DNA of 64,000 nt from Apoda limacodes (taxonomy: Eukaryota > Arthropoda > Insecta > Lepidoptera > Limacodidae): the NCBI GenBank assembly GCA_946406115.1, contig OX291542.1, positions 2,008,959 through 2,072,958 on the forward strand, given 5' to 3'. Numbering within the stretch: position 1 is the stretch's first letter; each line of letters opens with the position of its first letter. This document shows positions 1-12,100 of this stretch, piece by piece. The translations under genes were made by a program, and so were the position numbers. A model generated the notes under the pieces. The model was not told the DNA's origin and searched no databases. It saw nothing but the letters and a program-made list of their open reading frames with translations.

Positions 1-556
1 GAAAACGTTAAGGCAATAAACACCGCAATATCTTTTACATCAATAAGGACTGTTAAGCCCTAATTCATAAAAAATAAACAGCTACTTATTATTTATAAAT
101 ATGCGCATACCTAGGGACTGACATGGTGACTGGAAACAACATAGCTACCCCGTTAGCTTTGACCTACAAAATTGCCGAAACAATTAATATAATTGGCGGA
201 TAGCGACAACTTATTAAGTAATTTGTGTTCACTTATTCGCTTACTAAGCCACGCAGTTTTAAAATAACTCTTAAAAAAGTAAATGCTCCAATTTTAAAGT
301 GGAAAGTGTTTCGGGCGTAATTATGTAGAATTTATATGGAATCACCCACATTTATAGTAAAATCTAGCACAGTTGGAGATAGGATGCGTCATGTCATCCA
401 CACGAACGAAGTCGTGGTAAAAAGGTAGTTTAATTAGAATTAGTGGGATTCAATTTAATATTAAACCATCAACCATCTCCAAAATTATGGCATAAAAGGG
501 AAAATAATGGCTGTTACAGTGTTTGTGCCGATAATGCAACATTCCTTTTTTTTCAG
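1..556. other. Intronic or upstream sequence, no gene seen
   Basis: AT-rich sequence without a convincing open frame. It ends in a pyrimidine run and AG acceptor at 555-556 that leads into the small exon at 557, so it is best read as an intron of the repeat-protein gene. Earlier exons, including any signal-peptide exon, would lie before this window. Confidence 0.5.
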
Positions 557-610
557 TAAAAGATGTTGAAAGGACTTTGGGCAACATCGTGGACCACCAC
601 GGCAGTACAG
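557..610 (+). CDS. Small coding exon (54 bases) of the giant repeat-protein gene
   Basis: A strong acceptor (T-rich run, then cag at 554-556) and a donor gtactt at 611 bound 54 bases that are open in one frame. Entered in phase 1 with a G from the previous exon, it reads V-K-D-V-E-R-T-L-G-N-I-V-D-H-H-G-S-T and leaves in phase 1. Joining it to the acceptor at 3134 gives an Asp codon and runs straight into the giant exon. It is clearly related to the 54-base exon at 32643-32696, which also reads V-K-D-V-E-x-T. The exon is called from splice signals, phase and this paralogy only; no transcript was seen. Its function is unknown; the likely setting is the non-repetitive N-terminal part of a secreted structural protein. 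Confidence 0.6.
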
Positions 611-933
611 GTACTTTTAAATATAGTTAAATCTTAGCACAAAACGGTGACACGAAACATTTATTAGGTGGCCGTGCACCTACTTTCTGCTTTAAACAAA
701 AGATAAATATAAAATCACTAATATCTTTACAAAAAAAACCTATAAAACCATCTTCGAAAATCAAAATATCATGGTCTACCATCATTGACCAAGACGTACA
801 ATCTGCCACGCATCACTTTCAAAAAGATTAAGCACTCAACATTTTACCTGCTAGAATGCAGACATTGCTCTGCACTATACGAGAATGTAGATGAAACAAA
901 CAATCTGTTTCAATACTAAATCAAAAATCATCG

Positions 934-1380
934 CCACTAGCTTTCTTGTCATACCGACTGATGGGCTTTTTACTTAAATTACTAGCTTTCTTGTCACACC
1001 GACTGATAGACATTTTACTTAAATCACTAGCTTTCTTGTCATACCACTGATAGACTTTTTACTTAAATCACTAGCTTTCTTGTCATACCGACTGATGGAC
1101 TTTTTACTTAAATCACTAGCTTTCTTGTCATACCGACTGATGGACTTTTTACTTAAATCACTAGCTTTCTTGTCATACCGACTGATGGATTTTTTACTTA
1201 AATTACTAGCTTTCTTGTCGTACCGACTAATGGACTTTTTACTTAAATCACTAGCTTTCTTGTCAAACCGACTGATGGACTTTTTACTTAAATCACTAGC
1301 TTTCTTGTCATACCGACTGATGGACTTTTTACTTAAATCACTAGCTTTCTTGTCATACCGACTAATGGACTTTTTACTTG
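934..1380. repeat. 45-base minisatellite, about 10 copies
   Basis: Tandem copies of a 45-base unit whose core reads ataccgactgatggac followed by tttttacttaaatcactagc. The first copies differ most (cacaccgac, tagacatt) and the middle copies are nearly identical. The unit length is divisible by three and free of stops in one frame, so it leaves a 15-residue repeat reading frame, but there is no ATG context or flanking coding support. It lies inside an intron. Confidence 0.9.
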
Positions 1381-1385
1381 AGGTT

Positions 1386-2160
1386 GCAACTGTTTAGTTG
1401 ACGTAAACTGGTACAAAGGAACTTACTGTAAAGTTTCGGATGGATAGTCACCCAGCGTGTCGAAGTTGCCGCTCACAGTATTGAACGGCCAGCTAAGTGG
1501 TCGATGCGGCCGCAGCTTGCTGTGTGTAGGGTGCACGTCGACTGAAGCTCACATCACTTGTCCCTCGTGCTGCTATACACGATTCCAAAATTCCTTCCGT
1601 CCCTTTACCACACGAACTGTACACACACATAAATACCACGCAACACTTTTCACTCATATAGCGAGTCGAGTCGAGTCATAACGAGTTTATTGTATTTTAT
1701 AAGAGTATCCCAAACACTGAAGGGAAACTCCCTTGTCATAATAAATCTAGGTAATATTCTAGCAACTGGAGGAGACCGTTCCTTCTGTGCTCACACGCCG
1801 TTTCTCCGAACGAGCGTGGGGTCACTTCGATACGCATCCTCCCCGGACGGGCAGCAGTCGTCATGCAACCTAATTAAGACCGCTTGGGTCAGTCCCCCAA
1901 TCTAACCATCTTAAATAAAGGTCGAACTCACTTCCAATTTTTAGTCTGTAACAACAGACTAGCTATATTGTCTTTTCGCGTAAAGACCTCTAATACATGT
2001 AGAGGCACTACATTGTCATTTTCACCAAGGTTTTCGCGCCAAACATGCCGTTTGTCCCTAGTCTAGATATGCTGAGAACTCATTTGCAGCATTTGAAATC
2101 ACGATAACCGATTAATATTAGTGTCCGGGCTTCTCGCAGTGAAAGCAATAATAAACAAAC
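1386..2160. other. GC-richer block, probably an old transposon remnant, unidentified
   Basis: This stretch is richer in G and C than its AT-rich surroundings and has a gagtcgagtcgagtc simple repeat near 1664-1678. Only short open frames are present and none shows a motif I recognise. The change in composition inside an intron suggests an inserted element, but no terminal repeats or target duplication were found. Confidence 0.3.
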
Positions 2161-2424
2161 CCTCAGGATCATTCAACATCGGGACCAAAGGCCGAGAGGA
2201 CAGAATAACCTACCAAATACCGTAAAGAGCGCCCCAAAAGTAAGGGTAGTATCACCTGTTTGACACTTTTTTTTGCACTCTTCATTGCTGCCTCATGGAG
2301 GCGTGGTGTTGAAATTTTGGGGTATTGGTGTTTAAAAGTTGAAAGAAATTTGGTCACGTGTAAATGTCGAATGTATAATTCAGTAAAATTCCGCATCGTG
2401 TTTAAAACTAAATGTTTAGCCTCT

Positions 2425-2860
2425 GATAGTATGACACTTCTGTTAGTATGACAACTGTTAGTATGACAACTCTGTTAGTATGACAACTCTGCTAGTATGA
2501 CAACTCTGTTAGTATGACAACTCTGTTAGTTTGACAACTCTGTTAGTATGACAACTCTGTTAGTATGACAACTCTGTAAGTATAACAACTCTGTAAATAT
2601 GGCAACTCTGTTAGTGTGACAACTCTGTTAGTGTGACAACTCTGTTAGTGTGACAACTCTGTAAGTGTGACAACTCTGTTAGTGTGACAACTCTGTTAGT
2701 GTGACAACTATGTTAGTGTGACAACTCTGTTTGTGTTACAACTCTGTTAGTGTGACAACTCTGTTAGTGTGACAACTCTGTTAGTGTGACAACTCTGTTA
2801 GTGTGACAACTCTGTTAGTGTGACAACTCCGTTAGTATGACAACTCTATTAGTGTGACAA
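2425..2860. repeat. 17-base minisatellite, about 25 copies
   Basis: Tandem repeats of gttagtgtgacaactct. The left part carries the variant gttagtatgacaactct and the right part gttagtgtgacaactct, so two sub-families are laid out in blocks, with a few point changes. It is intronic, about 270 bases before the giant exon. Confidence 0.92.
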
Positions 2861-3134
2861 AGCATCTTCAAGATTGTAGAGCATGTTAGACGCTGCGTCG
2901 GGTATAGTTACACCTCTAGGTATTTGCAAATTATCAAGATGGTGTAAGACTGAGGTAAAGGCCTCCTATTTCCTCTGGATATGCAATCGTATACGATGTG
3001 TGATCGTACCATTGTGCAGTTGTGCTTAAAACCGATCGCTTTGTTACCGTCGTACCTAACGGTTTATCGTAAAAATTAACTTTATGAGTAAAACAAAATA
3101 CTATTTATTGATTTACTTAATAACTTTTTTACAG

Positions 3135-6100
3135 ATGTAAAGAAGAACTGTGGAAGTTCTTCCAAAAATAAAAGACATTCAAAAAAAGGTCCTGCTTTTA
3201 TATCCGACAACTTGAGTCAAGAACCTGGCAATGTTTATGATGATGATTTCTCATTCACAAAACATAGTAATGAAAATGGAAAAACAAAAAAATATAAAAA
3301 AAATTACTTATTTGAGGAAAAAAAAGACAAAGATAATCAATTAAGTTCTGATTATGACTCAAAGTTATCTGTCATTAATCATAATAATAAAAATGGTTTT
3401 ATTGATAGTAAAAACAGTCACTCATTTTATGAACGAAAAGCTACAGAACACGATTATGAAACTGATAAGTACTCCGAGTCACACAAAACAAGGTATAATA
3501 ATAGAAACGGCCACTCAAAAGATTACAAAAAAAATTACTCAACTAAGAAACAAATATACGCAGAAAAAATACATAGTGAAGATAATGACTTAATGTCATA
3601 TGCTAAAAAACAAAATGATAAAAACGGCGACACTAACGAATACAAAAAAAGTGGCTTGTCTTATGAACGAAAATCTGCTAAAAACAAATACAGTGATAAT
3701 GAAAACTCAGAATCATTTTTGATGGAACCTATGTTCTATAAAAGACGAGGAAAAACCGAAAACTATAAAAGGAGTGTTCCATCTTATAGACGAGAATCAG
3801 ATAAAAATAAGTATAAAGCTAACGAACACCTAGATTCATCTGTAACAAACCAAGAAAATGAAGACAGACAACGAAAAAATTATAACAAAAATAACGACAA
3901 ATCTTATAAGCAACTATCTGCGGAATACAAATATTTTGCCAAGGAAAACTCAAAGTCATCTGGAATAAAGCACACCGACGAAAACATACACTTAAAAGAT
4001 GATAAAAAAAGTGAAAAAAATAATTATAATGGTAAAGAATCAAAATCAACTGGCAATAAAAGAAAAAATGGTAATGTAAAGCATGATAAGAATAGCAGGA
4101 ATAATAATTATGAAATGAAAGAGACATCTATGAAACAAGTATCCATCGATACCAAATACGATGCCAAGGACAAATCACAGTCATATTTAAGTGAACATAG
4201 AGATAATAACGACAATGCTAATGATTTTAAAAAGAGTGCCTCCTCCGAGACACAAGTATCTGTCGACAACAAATACGATACCAAGGACAAATCACAGTTA
4301 TATGTAAGTGAACATAGAGATAATAATGACAAGAATAAGGATTTTAAAACGCGTGCCTCCTCCGAGACACAAGTATCTGTCGACAACAAATCCGATGTCA
4401 AGGACAAATCACAGTCATATGTAAGTGAACATAGAGATAATAAAGACAGGAAGAGTGATTTTAAAAAGAGTGCCTCCTCTGAGACAAATGTATCTGTCGA
4501 CAAAAAATACAATGCCAAGGACAAATCCCAGTCATATGTAAGTGAACATAGAGATAATAATGACAAGAATAAAGATTTTAAAACGCGTGCCTCCTCCGAG
4601 ACACAAGTATCTGTCGACAACAAATCCGATGTCAAGGACAAATCACAGTCATATGTAAGTGAACATAGAGATAATAAAGACAGGAAGAGTGATTTTAAAA
4701 AGAGTGCCTCCTCTGAGACAAATGTATCCGTCGACAAAAAATACGATGCTAAGGACAAATCACAGTCATATGTAATTGAACATAGAGATAATAATGACAA
4801 GAATAAAGATTTTAAAACGCGTGCCTCCTCCGAGACACAAGAATCTATCGACAACGAATCCGATGTCAAGGACAAATCACAGTCATATGTAAGTGAACAT
4901 AGAGATAATAATGACAAGAATAAAGATTTTAAAACGCGTGCCTCCTCCGAGACACAAGTATCTGTCGACAACAAATCCGATGTCAAGGACAAATCACAGT
5001 CATATGTCAGTGAACATAAAGATAATAAAGACAGGAAGAGTGATTTTAAAAAGAGTGCCTCCTCTGAGACAAATTTATCTGTCGACAAAAAATACGATTC
5101 CAAGGACAAATCACAGTCATATGTAAGTGAACATAGAGATAATAACGACAGGGATAAAGATTCTAAAAAGAGTGCCTCCTCCGAGACACAAGTATCTGTC
5201 GACAACAAATCCGATGTCAAGGACAAATCACAGTCATATGTAAGTGAACATAGAGATAATAAAGACAGGAAGAGTGATTTTGAAAAGAGTGCCTCCTCTG
5301 AGATAAATGTATCTGTCGACAAAAAATACGATGCCAAGGACAAATCCCAGTCATATGTAAGTGAACATAGAGATAATAATGACAAGAATAAAGATTTTAA
5401 AACGCGTGCCTCCTCCGAGACACAAGTATCTGTCGACAACAAATCCGATGTCAAGGACAAATCACAGTCATATGTAAGTGAACATAGAGATAATAAAGAC
5501 AGGAAGAGTGATTTTAAAAAGAGTGCCTCCTCGGAGACAAATGTATCTGTCGAAAAAAAATACGATGCTAAGGACAAATCACAGTCATATGTAAGTGAAC
5601 ATAGAGATAATAACGACAGGGATGAAGATTCTAAAAAGAGTGCCTCCTCCGAGACACAAGTATCTGTCGACAACAAATCCGATGTCAAGGACAAATCACA
5701 GTCATATGTAAGTGAACATAGAGATAATAAAGACAGGAAGAGTGATTTTGAAAAGAGTGCATCCTCTGAGATAAATGTATCTGTCGACAAAAAATACGAT
5801 GCCAAGGACAAATCCCAGTCATATGTAAGTGAACATAGTGATAATAATGACAAGAACAAAGATTTTAAAACGCGTGCCTCCTCTAAGACAAATGTATCTG
5901 TCGACAAAAAATACGATGCCAAGGAGAAATCCCAGTCATATGTAAGTGAACATAGAGATAATAATGACAAGAACAAACATTTTAAAACGCGTGCCTCCTC
6001 CGAGACACAAGTATCTGTCGACAACAAATCCGATGTCAAGGACAAATCACAGTCATATGTCAGTGAACATAAAGATAATAAAGACAGGAAGAGTGATTTT

Positions 6101-9100
6101 AAAAAGAGTGCCTCCTCTGAGACAAATTTATCTATCGACAAAAAATACGATTCCAAGGACAAATCACAGTCATATGTAAGTGAACATAGAGCTAATAACG
6201 ACAGGGATAAAGATTCTAAAAAGAGTGCCTCCTCCGAGACACAAGTATCTGTCGACAACCAATCCGATGTCAAGGACAAATCACAGTCATATATAAGTGA
6301 ACATAGAGATAATAAAGACAGGAAGAGTGATTTTGAAAAGAGTGCCTCCTCTGAAATAAATGTATCTGTCGACAAAAAATACGATGCCAAGGACAAATCC
6401 CAGTCATATGTAAGTGAACATAGAGATAATAATGACAAGAATAAAGATTTTAAAACGCGTGCCTCCTCCGAGACACAAGTATCTGTCGACAACAAATCCG
6501 ATGTCAAGGACAAATCACAGTCATATGTAAGTGAACATAGAGATAATAAAGACAGGAAGAGTGATTTTAAAAAGAGTGCCTCCTCGGAGACAAATGTATC
6601 TGTCGACAAAAAATACGATGCTAAGGACAAATCACAGTCATATGTAAGTGAACATAGAGATAATAACGACAGGGATGAAGATTCTAAAAAGAGTGCCTCC
6701 TCCGAGACACAAGTATCTGTCGACAACAAATCCGATGTCAAGGACAAAACACAGTCATATGTAAGTGAACATAGAGATAATAAAGACAGGAAGAGTGATT
6801 TTGAAAAGAGTGCCTCCTCTGAGATAAATGTATCTGTCGACAAAAAATACGATGCCAAGGACAAATCCCAGTCATATGTAAGTGAACATAGTGATAATAA
6901 TGACAAGAATAAAGATTTTAAAACGCGTGCCTCCTCCGAGACACAAGTATCTGTCGACAACCAATCCGATGTCAAGGACAAATCACAGTCATATGTAAGT
7001 GAACATAGAGATAATAACGACAGGGATAAAGATTCTAAGAAGAGTGCCTCCTCCGAGACACAAGTATCTGTCGACAACAAATCCGATGTCAAGGACAAAT
7101 CACAGTCATATGTAAGTGAACATAGAGATAATAAAGACAGGAAGAGTGATTTTAAAAAGAGTGCCTCCTCTGAGACAAATGTATCTGTCGACAAAAAATA
7201 CTATGCCAAGGACAAATCCCAGTCATATGTAAGTGAACATAGAGATAATAATGACAAGAACAAAGATTTTAAAACACGTGCCTCCTCCGAGACACAAGTA
7301 TCTGTCGACAACCAATCCGATGTCAAGGACAAATCACAGTCATATGTAAGTGAACATAGAGATAATAAAGACAGGAAGAGTGTTTTTAAAAAGAGTGCCT
7401 CCTCTGAGACAAATGTATCTGTCGACAAAAAATACGATGCCAAGGACAAATCACAGTCATATGTTAGTGAACATAGAGATAATAACGACAGGGATGAAGA
7501 TTCTAAAAAGAGTGCCTCCTCCGAGACACAAGTATCTGTCGACAACAAATCCGATGTCAAGGACAAATCACAGTCATATGTAAGTGAACATAAAGATAAT
7601 AAAGACAGGAAGAGTGATTTTAAAAAGAGTGCCTCCTCTGAGACAAATGTATCTGTCGACAACAAATCCGATGTCAAGGACAAATCACAGTCATATGTAA
7701 GTGAACATAGAGAAAATAACGACAGGGATGAAGATTCTAAAAAGAGTGCCTCCTCCGAGACACAAGTATCTGTCGACAACAAATCCGATGTCAAGGACAA
7801 ATCACAGTCATATGTAAGTGAACATAGAGATAATAAAGACAGGAAGAGTGATTTTAAAAAGAGTGCCTCCTCTGAGACAAATGTATCTGTCGACAAAAAA
7901 TACAATGCCAAGGACAAATCCCAGTCATATGTAAGTGAACATAGAGATAATAATGACAAGAATAAAGATTTTAAAACGCGTGCCTCCTCCGAGACACAAG
8001 TATCTGTCGACAACCAATCCGATGTCAAGGACAAATCACAGTCATATGTAAGTGAACATAGAGATAATAAAGACAGGAAGAGTGATTTTAAAAAGAGTGC
8101 CTCCTCTGAGACAAATGTATCTGTCGACAAAAAATACGATGCCAAGGACAAATCACAGTCATATGTAAGTGAACATAGAGATAATAACGACAGGGATAAA
8201 GATTCTAAAAAGAGTGCCTCCTCCGAGACACAAGTATCTGTCGACAACAAATCCGATGTCAAGGACAAATCACAGTCATATGTAAGTGAACATAGAGATA
8301 ATAAAGACAGGAAGAGTGATTTTAAAAACAGTGCCTCCTCTGAGACTAATGAATCTGTCGACAAAAAATACAATGCCAAGGACAAATCACAGTCATATGT
8401 AAGTGAACATAGAGATAATAACGACAGGGATAAAGATTCTAAAAAGAGTGCCTCCTCCGAGACACTAGTATCTGTCGACAACAAATCCGATGTCAAGGAC
8501 AAATCACAGTCATATGTAAGTGAACATAGAGATAATAACGACAGGGATGAAGATTCTAAAAAGAGTGCCTCCTCCGAGACACAAGTATCTGTCGACAACA
8601 AATCCGATGTCAAGGACAAATCACAGTCATATGTAAGTGAACATAAAGATAATAAAGACAGGAAGAGTGATTTTAAAAAGAGTGCCTCCTCTGAGACAAA
8701 TGTATCTGTCGACAACAAATCCGATGTCAAGGACAAATCACAGTCATATGTAAGTGAACATAGAGAAAATAACGACAGGGATGAAGATTCTAAAAAGAGT
8801 GCCTCCTCCGAGACACAAGTATCTGTCGACAACAAATCCGATGTCAAGGACAAATCACAGTCATATGTAAGTGAACATAGAGATAATAAAGACAGGAAGA
8901 GTGATTTTAAAAAGAGTGCCTCCTCTGAGACAAATGTATCTGTCGACAAAAAATACAATGCCAAGGACAAATCCCAGTCATATGTAAGTGAACATAGAGA
9001 TAATAATGACAAGAATAAAGATTTTAAAACGCGTGCCTCCTCCGAGACACAAGTATCTGTCGACAACCAATCCGATGTCAAGGACAAATCACAGTCATAT

Positions 9101-12100
9101 GTAAGTGAACATAGAGATAATAAAGACAGGAAGAGTGATTTTAAAAAGAGTGCCTCCTCTGAGACAAATGTATCTGTCGACAAAAAATACGATGCCAAGG
9201 ACAAATCACAGTCATATGTAAGTGAACATAGAGATAATAACGACAGGGATAAAGATTCTAAAAAGAGTGCCTCCTCCGAGACACAAGTATCTGTCGACAA
9301 CAAATCCGATGTCAAGGACAAATCACAGTCATATGTAAGTGAACATAGAGATAATAAAGACAGGAAGAGTGATTTTAAAAACAGTGCCTCCTCTGAGACT
9401 AATGAATCTGTCGACAAAAAATACAATGCCAAGGACAAATCACAGTCATATGTAAGTGAACATAGAGATAATAACGACAGGGATAAAGATTCTAAAAAGA
9501 GTGCCTCCTCCGAGACACTAGTATCTGTCGACAAAAAATCCGATGTCAAGGACAAATCACAGTCATATGTAAGTGAACATAGAGATAATAAAGACAGGAA
9601 GAGTGATTTTAAAAAGAGTGCCTCCTCTGAGACAAATGTATCTGTCGACAAAAAATACGATGCTAAGGACGAATCACAGTCATATGTAAGTGAACATAAA
9701 GATAATAAAGACAGGAAGAGTGATTTTAAAAAGAGTGCCTCCTCTGAGACAAATGTATCTGTCGACAAAAAATACGATGCCAAGGACAAATCACAGTCAT
9801 ATGTTAGTGAACATAGAGATAATAACGACAGGGATGAAGATTCTAAAAAGAGTGCCTCCTCCGAGACACAAGTATCTGTCGACAACAAATCCGATGTCAA
9901 GGACAAATCACAGTCATATGTAAGTGAACATAGAGATAATAAAGACAGGAAGAGTGATTTTAAAAAGAGTGCCTCCTCTGAGACAAATGTATCTGTCGAC
10001 AAAAAATACGATGCCAAGGACAAATCACAGTTATATGTAAGTGAACATAGAGATAATAACGACAGGGATAAAGATTCTAAGAAGAGTGCCTCCTCCGAGA
10101 CACAAGTATCTGTCGACAACAAATCCGATGTCAAGGACAAATCACAGTTATATGTAAGTGAACATAGAGATAATAATGACAAGAACAAAGATTTTAAAAC
10201 GCGTGACTCCTCCGAGACACAAGTATCTGTCGACAACCAATCCGATGTCAAGGACAAATCACAGTCATATGTAAGTGAACATAGAGATAATAAAGACAGG
10301 AAGAGTGATTTTAAAAAGAGTGCCTCCTCTGAGACAAATGTATCTGTCGACAAAAAATACGATGCCAAGGACAAATCACAGTCATATGTAAGTGAACATA
10401 GAGATAATAACGACAGGGATAAAGATTCTAAAAAGAGTGCCTCCTCCGAGACACAAGTATCTGTCGACAACAAATACGATGTCAAGGACAAATCACAGTC
10501 ATATGTAAGTGAACATAGAGATAATAAAGACAGGAAGAGTGATTTTAAAAAGAGTGCCTCCTCTGAGACAAATGTATCTGTCGACAAAAAATACGATGCC
10601 AAGGACAAATCACAGTTATATGTAAGTGAACATAGAGATAATAACGACAGGGATAAAGATTCTAAGAAGAGTGCCTCCTCCGAGACAAAGGTATCTGTCG
10701 ACAACAAATCCGATGTCAAGGACAAATCACAGTTATATGTAAGTGAACATAGAGATAATAAAGACAGGAAGAGTGATTTTAAAAAGAGTGCCTCCTCTGA
10801 GACAAATGTATCTGTCGACAAAAAATACTATGCCAAGGACAAATCCCAGTCATATGTAAGTGAACATAGAGATAATAATGACAAGAACAAAGATTTTAAA
10901 ACGCGTGCCTCCTCTGAGACACAAGTATCTGTCGACAACCAATCCGATGTCAAGGACAAATCACAGTCCTATATAAGTGAACATAGAGATAATAAAGACA
11001 GGAAGAGTGATTTTAAAAAGAGTGCCTCCTCTGAGACAAATGTATCTGTCGACAAAAAATACGATGCCAAGGACAAATCACAGTCATATGTAAGTGAACA
11101 TAGAGATAATAACGACAGGGATAAAGATTCTAAAAAGAGTGCCTCCTCCGAGACACAAGTATCTGTCGACAACAAATCCGATGTCAAGGACAAATCACAA
11201 TCATATGTAAGTGAACATAGAGATAATAAAGACAGGAAGAGTGATTTTAAAAAGAGTGCCTCCTCTGAGACAAATTTATCTGTCGACAAAAAATACGATG
11301 CCAAGGAAAAATCACAGTTATATGTAAGTGAACATAGAGATAATAACGACAGGGATAAAGATTCTAAGAAGAGTGCCTCCAACGAGACACAAGTATCTGT
11401 CGACAACAAATCCGATGTCAAGGACAAATCACAGTCATATGTAAGTGAACATAAAGATAATGAAGACAGGAAGAGTGATTTTAAAAAGAGTGCCTCCTCT
11501 AAGACAAATGTATCTGTCGACAAAAAATACGATGCCAAGGACAAATCACAGTCATATGTTAGTGAACATAGAGATAATAACGACAGGGATGAAGATTCTA
11601 AAAAGAGTGCCTCCTCCGAGACACAAGTATCTGTCGACAACAAATCCGATGTCAAGGACAAATCACAGTCATATGTAAGTGAACATAGAGATAATAATGA
11701 CAAGAACAAAGATTTTAAAACGCGTGCCTCCTCCGAGGCACAAGTATCTGTCGACAAAAAATACGATGCCAAGGACAAATCACAGTCATATGTTAGTGAA
11801 CACAGAGATAGTAACGACAGGGATGAAGAATCTAAAAAGAGTGCCTCCTCCGAGACACAAGTATCTGTCGACAACAAATCCGATGTCAAGGACAAATCAC
11901 AGTCATATGTAAGTGAACATAGAGATAATAATGACAAGAACAAAGATTTTAAAACGAGTGCCTCCTCCGAGACACAAGTATCTGTCGACAACAAATCCGA
12001 TGTCAAGGACAAATCACAGTCATATGTAAGTGAACATAAAGATAATAAAGACAGGAAGAGTGATTTTAAAAAGAGTGCCTCCTCTGAGACAAATGTATCT

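Larger units (their letters stand above)
611..3134 (+). other. Intron between small exon and giant exon
   Basis: Bounded by donor gtactt at 611 and an acceptor with a T-run ending in acag at 3131-3134. It contains a 45-base minisatellite (934-1380), a GC-richer unidentified block (about 1386-2160) and a 17-base minisatellite (2425-2860). No other phase-1 exon was found in it by eye. Confidence 0.5.

Noticed and set aside
1080..1397. 105-codon open frame made of a 15-residue repeat
   Set aside because: It follows from the 45-base minisatellite, has no ATG start, and lies in an intron.
934..2860. CRISPR array in the short tandem repeats
   Set aside because: Repeats are head-to-tail with no unique spacers, and the window is clearly eukaryotic.
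3212..3214. TTG at 3212 as the start of the giant protein
   Set aside because: The frame is open further upstream to a good splice acceptor at 3134, and a TTG start is not expected in a eukaryotic nuclear gene.
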